Notes: generated by a model from the letters alone, not told the origin. A DNA stretch of 34,995 nt from DATCVR01 sp036566745 (GCA_036566745.1 DATCVR010000362.1:1-34995); one strand, 5' to 3'. Counted from the first letter of the stretch, positions 8,901 through 15,484 are shown. Numbers and translations are program-made.

Positions 8901-9060
8901 CAACGTCAACGACTGGCTGCGCACCGATCTCGGATTCGAGGAGGGCGCGGGGGTCACGACGGAGGACACCGTGTTCCTGGGCTTCGGTGTGGAGGGGCTG
9001 TCGCCGAGCGAGCGCGACGAGCTGATCTCGCGCACGATGGAGCACCTGCTCGGCGGCTGA
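5959..9060 (+). CDS. Large secreted M14 zinc metallocarboxypeptidase
   Basis: This is a 1033-residue exported peptidase that removes C-terminal residues from peptides outside the cell. The GTG at 5959 is preceded by GGGAG (8-nt spacing) and begins a signal peptide, VSRLPQRL then a hydrophobic core ending near PAGAAPSAPDD. A propeptide-like region follows. The M14 catalytic set is intact: His187 and Glu190 (QHARE) and His320 (NYHSAAQ) as zinc ligands, Arg268 in DLNRN for substrate carboxylate binding, and Glu390 (FTPEMST) as general base. The catalytic unit ends near residue 440. About 590 more residues follow. They include a strand-rich region, a Rossmann-like segment (VLVLAAEDVTGI onward) and immune-inhibitor-A/MAM-like jelly-roll segments (FWTSYDTEAAWDFMFVEARE). 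No C-terminal membrane anchor is seen. It stands alone with its own terminator. Confidence 0.93.
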   Translation: MSRLPQRLVAIASAVALGGTALVVAWPAGAAPSAPDDSSNLEIYVGEVDAAGIESMRQLGLDAEDFLGTPTGEGTTQVEVAITDVQAGKLEDAGVDLKVKTVRGVAASEALRLQAEQGWEAFRPYGGSGGIKDELWATAAEHSDIAKPVVIGESVEGQEILALKVTADANRVRDGRRPAVLYMGAQHAREWITPEMVRRLMHTVVDGYGTDPAITELVDTTELWFLPVINPDGYDFTFSEGNRLWRKNTRDNNDDGQITVGDGVDLNRNSATLWGYDNEGSSPDPASDTYRGPAPASEPEMQALDELLGRIGFEFFINYHSAAQLLLYGIGWQVSTPSPDDVIYEAMVGTDENPAVPGYDPDISAELYTTNGDADTHAQVAHGTLGFTPEMSTCQAAADSVPDDEWLAEDCVSSFIFPDDEDLIQAEFEKNVAFALSVARSTHDPDDPVSSLSIDAADLVADPFSVSYGTDQQVAVTAKRSLRGLQLNYSINGGRARSAAVREWEGGERYGDTNDDYYAEFRGSISAAPGNQVEVWFSGRNPGGPAVETEPFTYTVHDDVGGDVLVLAAEDVTGISPAQGVTSAKYADEYAASLEAAGYSTDVYDFDVMGRQAPHHLGVLSHYDAVVWETGDDVILRSPGQVGGTTAKAALDLELAVRDYLNEGGKLLAAGKFALFAQAADGGYFYNPFQPPECTTPGEYPCLPVLNDFQQYWLGAYVNVDDGGTDETGEPFRLVGAEEEFAGFTGDLNADGSAQNQDHTAQLLTTSSFLPAEDFPQFASSAPLDWDIPGGPFDPHTGAFYAYSQQADASYKRLSHTVDLSSASSGTLEFWTSYDTEAAWDFMFVEAREVGTDNWTTLPDANGHTAQVTGDSCASGWVDQLHPFLAHYMNDACEPTGTTGAWNAASGASGGWTQWSVDLSAYAGKQVEVSISYASDWSTQGTGVFLDDVSVLADDAPVAETSFEDDLGGWTVAGAPEGSAGNVNDWLRTDLGFEEGAGVTTEDTVFLGFGVEGLSPSERDELISRTMEHLLGG

Positions 9061-9067
9061 CCGCGCG

Positions 9068-9120
9068 GGCCGGTGGGTGGCCGTCGAACTGCTCGGCGTT
9101 CGACGGCCGCTCCACCGGCC
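9068..9120 (+). terminator. Long hairpin after the carboxypeptidase gene
   Basis: Two stacked stems are seen: GGCCGGTGG (9068-9076) with CCACCGGCC (9112-9120), and inside them GGCCGTCGAAC (9079-9089) with GTTCGACGGCC (9098-9108). The hairpin begins 8 nt after the stop. There is no clear T-run, so its strength as a terminator is inferred. Confidence 0.65.
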
Positions 9121-9230
9121 GCGAGCCGCTGCCGAAAATCGCGTCGCCTAGACCCCGGCGCCGCCAAGGCATCCCCGGACCGCAGGCTGTGGGCAATCGG
9201 AAATCGCTCGGCCGCGTTGGTCGCGATGAG

Positions 9231-9236
9231 TAGAGT
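9231..9236 (+). promoter_or_regulatory. -10 box (TAGAGT) of a probable leaderless transcript
   Basis: TAGAGT fits TANNNT and ends 8 nt before the GTG start at 9245 of the tandem GNAT gene. No Shine-Dalgarno sequence is present. Confidence 0.45.
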
Positions 9237-9244
9237 CGCGCGAC

Positions 9245-10183
9245 GTGCATGCTCCAACTCTCAGCCTCCACCCATACACCGACGAGTGGCTTCCACCACT
9301 GCAGGCAGCCGTCGCCACATGGATCAGTCAGGCGGGCCGATGTGGCTACGATCACATCGGTGAACTCCCGCACCGAATCTACGAAAATCTCCGGGGTCGC
9401 CATGAGGTCGGTGACGCCGTCGCCGTGTGGCTGGACGGCGACGAGATCGCGGGCGTCGCGATCACAATGCGCTTTGGCAACGCCTTCGACGTTCTATGCG
9501 CGCCTGGTCTCCGCGGCACGGACGCGGAGACGGAGATGCTGCGTTGGGCGTATCAGAACACCGTCCGACTTGGCGGGACGACTACCGATCTGGATCCGCA
9601 CATCCTGACGGATACGTTTGAATGCGACGCCGAGCGGGCCCGCCTGCTCGCCGATCTCGGCTTCGAACATTTTCGCACGTGGGACACCGTGAACGAACGC
9701 GACCTGGCCTTGCCGGTCGAGCCGGTACAACCGGCTGCGGGTTTCGAAATCCGCTCGGCCAGGTTCGAGGATGCCGACGAACTTGCCGAGGTCCGCAACC
9801 ACTCCTTCGACGAGGAATGGACCGGTGCCCTGTACCGGTCGCACGTCATGGAGAAGCCCGGATACCGGCCCGATCACGAGATCGTCGCAACGACGAGCGA
9901 CGGACGGATTGCTGCCTTCGCCGTGTATTGGACGGACTCTCTCAACAAGCATGGGCATTTCGAACCAGTTGGAACTCATATCGAATTCCAGCGGAAAGGT
10001 TTGGCTCGCGCCGTCATGACTACTGCGCTGCAGCGAATGCGTGACGACGGCATGCGGCTCGTGACAGTGAACCATGACGCCGAGAACATCGCGGCCCACC
10101 AACTTTATGCGGCGCTTGGCTTCGTCAAGCGGCACGAGACCCACGGCTACCGACGACTCCGAGTGCCCGCAGACACCGCCTGA
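9245..10183 (+). CDS. Tandem GNAT-fold N-acetyltransferase (mycothiol-synthase-like layout)
   Basis: The 312-residue protein has two GNAT-like halves. The N-terminal half (about 1-155) holds DAVAVWLDGDEIAGVAIT but a weak acetyl-CoA loop. The C-terminal half (about 168-312, starting GFEIRSARFEDADELAEVRN) has the acetyl-CoA motif VGTHIEFQRKGLARAVM (pattern Q-x-x-G-x-A) and the closing block VNHDAENIAAHQLYAALGF. Two-domain acetyltransferases of this kind include mycothiol synthase, but the key features of that enzyme cannot be verified by eye, so the acceptor is unknown. The GTG at 9245 has a TANNNT box 8 nt upstream. A large inverted repeat lies after the gene. Confidence 0.85.
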   Translation: MHAPTLSLHPYTDEWLPPLQAAVATWISQAGRCGYDHIGELPHRIYENLRGRHEVGDAVAVWLDGDEIAGVAITMRFGNAFDVLCAPGLRGTDAETEMLRWAYQNTVRLGGTTTDLDPHILTDTFECDAERARLLADLGFEHFRTWDTVNERDLALPVEPVQPAAGFEIRSARFEDADELAEVRNHSFDEEWTGALYRSHVMEKPGYRPDHEIVATTSDGRIAAFAVYWTDSLNKHGHFEPVGTHIEFQRKGLARAVMTTALQRMRDDGMRLVTVNHDAENIAAHQLYAALGFVKRHETHGYRRLRVPADTA

Positions 10184-10226
10184 TCGCGGCTGCCCTTCGG
10201 CATGCCGGGCAGGCTCTGTGTATCTG

Positions 10227-10276
10227 GATCCGCGTCGGATACTTCCACTACTTGATACCTCTGGCCGACGCGGATC
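10227..10276. repeat. 12-bp perfect inverted repeat with 26-nt centre
   Basis: GATCCGCGTCGG (10227-10238) is mirrored by CCGACGCGGATC (10265-10276). It lies between two convergent genes and could be a bidirectional terminator, although the loop is unusually large and no T-run follows. Confidence 0.6.
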
Positions 10277-10348
10277 TCCATCAGTGGCGCGGGAGGGCGG
10301 CGACCTCCCACTCATGCGGTTCCGCATCTCGGACCGAGACGCCGGGAG

Positions 10349-10612
10349 CTACAGTCCCTGTGCGCGCTCGGCGTACTCCTCAGCCATCTCGCGGCGTCCA
10401 ATCTCGGCACCCTCAAGGAACGCATGCCGCTGGCAGCGCTCGACCATCGTGGCCAGCGCCGAGATCTGCTCGGTGTCCCACACCGAGAGCCATCGCAACG
10501 TGACGTACTCGGCGGTGACGTGAGGATCCAGGGCTCTATCGATGCGGCCGAGCAACGCGACTCGGCGTCGGTGGTGCGCTTCTGGTGATTCCGGGCTCTG
10601 TACCGTGTCCAT
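10349..10612 (-). CDS. Hypothetical small protein (87 aa)
   Basis: This soluble, mostly helical protein is of unknown function. The ATG at 10612 is preceded by GGAG with 8-nt spacing, which sets the start; a longer frame from 10645 reads through a non-coding stretch. The N-terminus is polar (MDTVQSPESPEAHHRRR). The rest forms likely amphipathic helices (VALLGRIDRALDPHVTAEYV and a C-terminal GAEIGRREMAEEYAERAQ). No motif is recognised. It is divergent from a ribbon-helix-helix gene, with a 14-bp hairpin between them. Confidence 0.6.
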   Translation of the reverse strand: MDTVQSPESPEAHHRRRVALLGRIDRALDPHVTAEYVTLRWLSVWDTEQISALATMVERCQRHAFLEGAEIGRREMAEEYAERAQGL

Positions 10613-10645
10613 GGATCTCGCTCCACTGAGCTGGGGTGGGATCAA

Positions 10646-10680
10646 GAGCCCGCCCGGTGTTCACTGCACCGGGCGGGCTC
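10646..10680. repeat. 14-bp perfect inverted repeat between divergent genes
   Basis: GAGCCCGCCCGGTG (10646-10659) and CACCGGGCGGGCTC (10667-10680) are separated by 7 nt. The form is like a terminator, but it lies upstream of both flanking genes and has no T-run. It might block read-through or form a 5' RNA structure in the minus-strand transcript. Confidence 0.65.
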
Positions 10681-10713
10681 GCCTGTTGTGTCATCACGCT
10701 ACTACTGGGATCT

Positions 10714-10730
10714 ACGTAGGTCCACGTAGG
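10714..10730 (+). promoter_or_regulatory. Tandem ACGTAGG repeats, candidate ribbon-helix-helix operator
   Basis: Two ACGTAGG copies start exactly 10 bp apart (10714 and 10724), about one helical turn, 16 nt before the start of the ribbon-helix-helix gene. CTACGTAG at 10712-10719 is also palindromic. Such phased repeats are typical of sites bound by ribbon-helix-helix dimers, so autoregulation is a reasonable inference. Confidence 0.45.
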
Positions 10731-10746
10731 GACGCACACTCTCAAC

Positions 10747-10908
10747 ATGGGGATACAGCGAACCATCTACATCCGAGATGACGATGTGACCTTGTGGGAA
10801 TGGGCCGAGACGTACGCACGGCAGCGGCGGATGCCCGTGTCCGGCCTGGTCATGACCTCGCTGGAGCGTTACCGAGCAGAGGTCGACGACAGCCAGCCCG
10901 AAGACTGA
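10747..10908 (+). CDS. Ribbon-helix-helix (CopG/Arc-like) small DNA-binding protein, 53 aa
   Basis: A 53-codon gene from ATG 10747 to TGA 10906-10908. The sequence fits the ribbon-helix-helix fold: a beta strand QRTIYIRDDDV (4-14), helix A TLWEWAETYARQRRM (15-29), a short turn, and helix B PVSGLVMTSLERYRAEV (30-46), then an acidic tail. Dimers of this fold insert the paired strands into the major groove. The size fits antitoxins and CopG-type repressors, but no toxin-like gene is next to it. The following gene is convergent, 10 nt away. The tandem repeat just upstream suggests autorepression. The ribosome-binding site is weak (AGGGA about 14 nt upstream). Confidence 0.7.
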   Translation: MGIQRTIYIRDDDVTLWEWAETYARQRRMPVSGLVMTSLERYRAEVDDSQPED

Positions 10909-10917
10909 TGCGGCCCG

Positions 10918-11472
10918 CTACTCGCGCGTCAGTCCTGGTGGGAGGGCGTCTTCGTCGGGCCCGACCGGGCGGGCGTTGATCAGCGGATTGCGTTGCAGGG
11001 CGGTGATCACCTCGGCAGATCCGCCGATGCAGGTCCAGATGTCGTCCCAGAGGGCGGAGACGAGCCAGGAGCGATCCGCCGGGAAGAACAGATCCGGCAG
11101 CGGTCCGTCGCCGCGCATGTGACCGATCCGCCAGGTGAGGGCTTGTTCGGGGCCAGCCGCGACCAGCACGTAGGGCCAGTCCCAGTAGAGCGGCACCTTC
11201 GGAGCGTCGGGGAAGACGATGTCGTGGGCGCCGGTGTCGAGATACCCCAGCCACCAGGGCTGCGCAGGCGTATGCCGAGCGAGCTCCTCGACCACTGCGC
11301 CTTCGTGGGTCTCGATCTCCACACCGTCAGGCGGGTAGAAGGTCGCGTAGGCGTCGAACACCGGCGGAATCGCCGTGGTGATCGAGACGCCGGGCGTGGT
11401 CCGGCCAGCGAGCCAGGCGACGTCGCTGGCGGTACCGATCCGCCAGCTTCGCCCGTCCTTGGTGACGTCCAT
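10918..11472 (-). CDS. Hypothetical protein (184 aa)
   Basis: This soluble protein of unknown function has no signal peptide or membrane helix. It is rich in Trp and Pro, with blocks such as WWLGYLDTGAHDIVFPDAP, VPLYWDWPYVLVAAGPEQAL and DLFFPADRSWLVSALWDDIW. That composition suggests a compact globular domain rather than a spurious frame. The ATG at 11472 lacks a clear ribosome-binding site. It lies 23 nt downstream of the frameshifted S74-type gene on the same strand, so the two may be co-transcribed. No family is recognised. Confidence 0.75.
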   Translation of the reverse strand: MDVTKDGRSWRIGTASDVAWLAGRTTPGVSITTAIPPVFDAYATFYPPDGVEIETHEGAVVEELARHTPAQPWWLGYLDTGAHDIVFPDAPKVPLYWDWPYVLVAAGPEQALTWRIGHMRGDGPLPDLFFPADRSWLVSALWDDIWTCIGGSAEVITALQRNPLINARPVGPDEDALPPGLTRE

Positions 11473-11495
11473 GGAGGGATTGGTTGATTGGTCGG

Positions 11496-11875
11496 CTAGC
11501 GGTCGCCGAGCTTGTCGTCGACGATGCTCTGCAACCGATCGATCTGGGCTTGCTGCTCCTTCAGCGCCTTGACGAGGTACGGCACCATGTCGCCGGTGTT
11601 CAGGAACTTCCGCGTGGTGCCGTCGTTCCAGGTGCCCTCGCTGACCAGCTCCGGGATCACCTCTTCGACTCCTGCGCGATGAAGCCGTACTGAAGGTCGA
11701 CGCCGTCGCGCTCGTCCTTCCAGCGCCAGGTCACCGGCCGTAAGGCGAGCACCGCCTCCAAGCCGTCATCGAGCTCGGACACGTCCTTCTTCAGCGACGC
11801 GTCCGATCCGCCGGTCGGCTCCTTGCGCAGTGGAACTACGCGAGGTCTCCCGCTGCTCGGCCCGCTCTCGCCCAT
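11496..11875 (-). pseudogene. Orphan peptidase-S74 (tail-fibre intramolecular chaperone) protein, frameshifted
   Basis: Two adjacent frames together give one short S74 domain. The first part, from ATG 11875, reads SDASLKKDVSELDDGLEAV, then LRPVTWRWKDERDG and YGFIAQE. After one missing base near 11669-11670 the second part continues VIPELVSEGTWNDGTTRKF, then LNTGDMVPYLVKALKEQQAQ and IDRLQSIVDD. Restoring a single G after GAG gives the expected GAG-GTC-GAA-GAG join and a 126-residue protein. S74 domains normally trimerise at the end of phage tail fibres and cleave themselves off; here no fibre precedes the domain. A GAGAGG box 9 nt upstream supports ATG 11875; a GTG at 11884 is possible. The missing base may be a real mutation or a sequencing error. 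Confidence 0.75.
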
Positions 11876-12174
11876 GACGACCACCCTCTCCCTCGATGGA
11901 TCTGACCGACAACGACCCGCCCGCCGAGCCCGCCGCGCTGACCAGCAGTGACGCCGACGAGACGCGGCCTTTGGCTTTCACTTGTACCAGGCACGTCGGA
12001 CCCGCGCATAGGGCCTTTCACCAGCTGAGGAGCCTGGGCCCACCTCAAGTCATGATCATCCCGGCCACGCGAAGACGCGATCTCGAGCACCACTCCATCT
12101 CCGGGGTGAAACGCTACGGCTGATGCCGGACATGAGAGGGCAACGGACGTCGGCACAACGAACAGGACTCGACC

Positions 12175-12786
12175 TTGGATGACCCAGACGCAGGAGACGA
12201 CGACTCCACCACGCGCCGGCTCTGGTTCGAAGCGCTCTTCGCGGCCGAGTCGCGGGCCATCCTCGGCTACGCGTTGCGCCGCACCCAAGCGGCTGAGGAC
12301 GCGGCCGATGTCGTCGCCGAGACGTTCCTGGTCGCCTGGCGTCGCATCGAGGACGTCCCGCGCGGCCCCGACGCGCGGCTCTGGCTCTACGGCGTCGCCC
12401 GCCGGGTCCTGGCCAATCACCTGCGCGGCGCCGAGCGGCGGCATCGACTCGGTGAACGCCTGCGGGCCCAGCTGATGGAGCACGTCGAGGTCGCGTACGA
12501 CCACGACGCGCACGACGCCGCCGACCTCGTCCGTCAGGCGATGCTCCGGCTCGACGAGGACGACCGCGAGCTTCTCCAACTGACGAACTGGGAGGGCCTC
12601 ACCCCGACCGAGCTGGCCACCGCGATGTCGGTGCCCGCCGCGACGGTGCGAACCCGCCTGCATCGCGCGCGCAAGCGCCTCAAGGTCGAACTCGGCCTGC
12701 TCGGGTGGTTCGGCGAACGCTCGGACCGGAGCGGACATGTATCGGGTGTCGGGCACGTGCCCGCACGGCTGCAGGAGGAGACATGA
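12175..12786 (+). CDS. ECF-type RNA polymerase sigma factor
   Basis: The 203-residue protein has the two ECF regions. Sigma2 is about residues 15-80 (LFAAESRAILGYALRRTQAAEDAADVVAETF, then WLYGVARRVLANHLRG). Sigma4 is about residues 122-172 (LDEDDRELLQLTNWEGLTPTELATAMSVPAATVRTRLHRARKRL). A TTG start at 12175 is preceded by AGGA with 7-nt spacing, and no better start is in frame. The tail extends about 30 residues past sigma4. Its stop overlaps the ATG of the next gene (ATGA), so the membrane-anchored partner is translationally coupled and probably controls it. Promoter specificity cannot be read here. Confidence 0.92.
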   Translation: MDDPDAGDDDSTTRRLWFEALFAAESRAILGYALRRTQAAEDAADVVAETFLVAWRRIEDVPRGPDARLWLYGVARRVLANHLRGAERRHRLGERLRAQLMEHVEVAYDHDAHDAADLVRQAMLRLDEDDRELLQLTNWEGLTPTELATAMSVPAATVRTRLHRARKRLKVELGLLGWFGERSDRSGHVSGVGHVPARLQEET

Positions 12787-13874
12787 GGGACGAGATCGAC
12801 GCACTGGTGAGTTCGAGCGCTCGGGTCACCGATGCCGACGTCGAAGCCTTGCCGCTCCTCCAGGCCGAGTCCCACTTGATGGAGGAAATCATGGCCACAC
12901 CCGTTCTCGAGTCGGTGTCCGACGTGGAGCCTCCGCGTCGCGGGCGCAGTCGCCGGCGGATCATCGCCCTCGCCGGAGTCGCTGCCGTGGCGGCGTCTGC
13001 CGTGGTGATCGTCCAGCCGGGAGGCGACGACAGCCCGGCGTGGGCGGCCGAGGTGCTCGCCGTGGCCGAAGTGGCCCCTCTTCTGCTGGTCGACAACCCA
13101 GAATGGGAGATCACCTCCGCAAACGAGTTCAGCGTCGAATACGGTGCGTTGACGTTCTCTGACGGCGACAGCGAACTCACGCTCTCGTGGCTCCCGGAAT
13201 CGAGCTACGCCTCTCTGCTTTCCGATCGTCAGCAGAGTTCGGACCTGGAGGAAGAAGTAGTCGTCGCCGGCCATCCAGCAATCCTGATGGGGAAGTCCGA
13301 CAAGGACACCTTTACGGCGGTATGGCAGCAGCATGGTTATGCTGTCGAAGCCAGGGGGCGGGACTTTTCCGACCGTGCGGACTATGACGAAGCCTTGAGC
13401 CTGATCCACGAGGTCGATGTGGATACGTGGCTGTCCGCGATGCCGGAGGACGTCATCAGTCCTGAGAACGGCGACGAGATCGTCGCGGAAATGATCACAG
13501 ACGTCCCGATCCCTGACAGCGTGGACCCCGCGACACTCGGCGGCGGGGACGTCGTGGTAGACCGTTACGGACTCGGCGCGCACGTCACGAGCACCGTCGT
13601 CTGTGCATGGATCGATCAGTGGATCACGGCGACCGATGCCGGCGACGATGCGTCCGCCGACGAGGCCGCGACCGCGATGGCCGGATCGCACGAGTGGGCG
13701 GTCCTTGAAGAGATGAACGCTGACGGCGACTACCCCGAGATGGTCTGGCAATTCGCCGACGCCATCGCCAATGGCGGGACGTTGACGGACGGCACGCACC
13801 TGGCCGCCGAAACACCGACCGACGGAAACGGCGCGACCGCTCCCGCGTACCGCATTTCACTCGGGTGCGAGTGA
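12783..13874 (+). CDS. Membrane-anchored partner of the ECF sigma factor (candidate anti-sigma/sensor, CU044_5270-like layout)
   Basis: The protein has 363 residues from ATG 12783, overlapping the sigma gene by four bases. About 58 cytoplasmic residues, rich in acidic and polar groups, precede a basic stop-transfer patch (PPRRGRSRRR) and one helix (about 59-77, IIALAGVAAVAASAVVIV). The large extracytoplasmic domain (about 80-363) has Cys residues near the end (VVCAWIDQW and SLGCE) that could form a disulfide. No zinc-binding HxxxCxxC anti-sigma motif is present. The layout matches actinobacterial proteins paired with ECF sigma factors, often annotated as CU044_5270-type. Its role as the anti-sigma factor is inferred from overlap and topology. 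Confidence 0.75.
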   Translation: MRDEIDALVSSSARVTDADVEALPLLQAESHLMEEIMATPVLESVSDVEPPRRGRSRRRIIALAGVAAVAASAVVIVQPGGDDSPAWAAEVLAVAEVAPLLLVDNPEWEITSANEFSVEYGALTFSDGDSELTLSWLPESSYASLLSDRQQSSDLEEEVVVAGHPAILMGKSDKDTFTAVWQQHGYAVEARGRDFSDRADYDEALSLIHEVDVDTWLSAMPEDVISPENGDEIVAEMITDVPIPDSVDPATLGGGDVVVDRYGLGAHVTSTVVCAWIDQWITATDAGDDASADEAATAMAGSHEWAVLEEMNADGDYPEMVWQFADAIANGGTLTDGTHLAAETPTDGNGATAPAYRISLGCE

Positions 13875-13888
13875 CCGGCTGATCTGCA

Positions 13889-13935
13889 ATGCCGTCGGCC
13901 CCGGGACCTTCGCCACGTCCCGGGGCCGACGGCAT
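13889..13935. terminator. 19-bp perfect inverted repeat between convergent genes
   Basis: The arms at 13889-13907 and 13917-13935 are fully complementary over 19 bp, with a 9-nt loop (CTTCGCCAC). It begins 14 nt after the stop of the sigma-partner gene and precedes the end of a convergent gene. There is no T-run on either side. It is probably a bidirectional stem-loop terminator. Confidence 0.7.
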
Positions 13936-13961
13936 GTGCGAGGCCTCGTGCACCCGGTGGG

Positions 13962-14510
13962 CTAGCAGGTCGCCGGCGGATCGTTGACCACCACGATCGA
14001 GGTGCTCGTCGCCGCGAAATACGGATCGCCGTCCGGCGTCTGGTAGCTGATCCGGATCGCGTCAGCGGTGCCCAGCCGATCGGTTGGCTGCAACCCGACG
14101 ACGATGCCGAGCTCCTCGCCCGGCTGGATCGGCCATGTGTGTCCGTCCGCTTCGGCCGACAGTCCAGGAGCGCTCAGCGGCGGGAATGCAGTCTGTGCGC
14201 CGATCATGTTCCCGTCGATCTCCCGCAATGACGCGTATTCGAGGTCGAGCCCTTCCGGATTGATCAGCTCGATGCCGTCGACCAGCAGATCGTCGGCGCC
14301 GGTGTTCGTCGCAATGTCGATCCCGACGGTGACCGGGCCGCCCTCGATCGCGGTGAGGCACACTTCGTTGCGCACCGAGACATCGCCGGCCGTCAGTGGA
14401 CCGTCGACGCGCGAGCCGACATCGAATACGCAACCGGACGACATGACGACCGAGACTCCCGCGAGAAGCCGCCCCACCCAGGCGCAGGCGGACGCAGTCG
14501 GTCCGCTCAA
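13962..14510 (-). CDS. Putative lipoprotein of unknown function
   Basis: From a TTG at 14510 that overlaps the upstream stop (TTGA), the protein has 182 residues and begins with a signal-like segment, GRLLAGVSVVMSSGC, with the cysteine at position 27 as a possible lipidation site. The lipobox is imperfect, with Ser at -3. A GTG at 14477 would give a shorter signal (cysteine at 16). The mature part is strand-rich, resembling an Ig-like or DUF4352-like fold (VTVGIDIATNTGADDLLVDGI, TWPIQPGEELGIVVGLQP) and ending VVVNDPPATC. It follows the oxidoreductase gene directly and may be co-transcribed by position only. Confidence 0.7.
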   Translation of the reverse strand: MSGPTASACAWVGRLLAGVSVVMSSGCVFDVGSRVDGPLTAGDVSVRNEVCLTAIEGGPVTVGIDIATNTGADDLLVDGIELINPEGLDLEYASLREIDGNMIGAQTAFPPLSAPGLSAEADGHTWPIQPGEELGIVVGLQPTDRLGTADAIRISYQTPDGDPYFAATSTSIVVVNDPPATC

Positions 14511-15478
14511 GACGCATGCTCGACGGTGATCACGACATTGCCGATCTTCTGTCCCGTCTCGACGAATCTGTAGGCCTCGACGATCTGGTCCAACGGGTAC
14601 CGCCTGTCGATGACCGGCTTGAAATCTCCGGACTCGATCAGGTCCCGGAGGTAGCTGATCATCTCCTGGCTCTCGCCCGGAATGGGGAACCTCACCTTCT
14701 TGCCGCGGAACAACGGGGTGACGAGCGCCAGGAACGGATTCTGGGCTTTCGGCCCCAATTCCGACGAGATATAGATTCCACCGGGCTTCAGCAGCCGCTT
14801 GCACCGGCCGAATGTGCTCTTGCCGACGGCGTCGAGGACCGCGTCGTACTCGTGATCGTCCTGCGTGAAGTCCTCGGCGGTGTAGTCGATGACTCGGTCG
14901 GCACCCAAGCCCCTGACCAGCTCGACGTGCGCCGTGTCGCACACCGCGGTCACAGTGGCGCCGAAGCTCTTCAGGAGCTGGACCGCCGCCGAGCCGATGC
15001 CGCCGGTCGCGCCGTTGACCAGCACGTCGTGCCCGCTTCGGATCTTGGCGCTTCGGATGAACGAGAGGGCATAGTGCGAGCCCTCGGTACCAGGGGCGGC
15101 TTCCTCGAAGGTCACGTTCGCCGGCATCGTCGCGAGCGGGCCACCCTCGGGCATCACCATGTACTCGGCATGGGCCCCGAAGGGCCCCTCGCTGTAGCCG
15201 AACACCTTGTCCCCGACCTCGAAGGACGTCACACCCCTGCCGATCGCCTCGATCACCCCCGCAAACTCGGTCCCGAGAACCGTCGCATTGGGGCCAGTCA
15301 GGCCGGAGAAGATGCGGATGAAGAAAGGCTTTGCGGCGCGGTATCCGCAGTCCGTCCGATTCACCGTCGTCGCGTGAACCTTGATGAGGACTTCGGTGTC
15401 GTTGGCCGTGGGCATCTCCACGTCCGAGATCCGCACCACGTCCGGCGGGCCGTATCTGGTGTGGACGGCTGCCCTCAT
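14507..15478 (-). CDS. NAD(P)H-quinone-oxidoreductase-like MDR-family enzyme
   Basis: The 323-residue protein is a medium-chain dehydrogenase/reductase. The GroES-like N-terminal domain (MRAAVHTRYGPPDVVRISDV, GTEFAGVIEAIG) is followed by the nucleotide-binding domain with VLVNGATGGIGSAAVQLLK (about residues 149-167). The typical Cys/His set for catalytic zinc is absent, so it belongs to the zinc-free quinone oxidoreductase/alcohol-dehydrogenase-like branch. The substrate is unknown. The ATG at 15478 has TACAGT 6 nt upstream, suggesting a leaderless mRNA. The stop overlaps the possible TTG start of the following lipoprotein gene. Confidence 0.92.
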   Translation of the reverse strand: MRAAVHTRYGPPDVVRISDVEMPTANDTEVLIKVHATTVNRTDCGYRAAKPFFIRIFSGLTGPNATVLGTEFAGVIEAIGRGVTSFEVGDKVFGYSEGPFGAHAEYMVMPEGGPLATMPANVTFEEAAPGTEGSHYALSFIRSAKIRSGHDVLVNGATGGIGSAAVQLLKSFGATVTAVCDTAHVELVRGLGADRVIDYTAEDFTQDDHEYDAVLDAVGKSTFGRCKRLLKPGGIYISSELGPKAQNPFLALVTPLFRGKKVRFPIPGESQEMISYLRDLIESGDFKPVIDRRYPLDQIVEAYRFVETGQKIGNVVITVEHAS

Positions 15479-15484
15479 GGGTGA

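Noticed and set aside
7264..9045. Long minus-strand frame (593 codons) opposite the carboxypeptidase gene
   Set aside because: It is the antisense shadow of a high-GC gene. The plus strand has complete catalytic motifs, and the minus frame has none.
11896..12123. 75-residue plus-strand frame upstream of the ECF sigma gene
   Set aside because: No ribosome-binding site or recognisable content; it overlaps the region expected to hold promoters of the S74-type and sigma genes.
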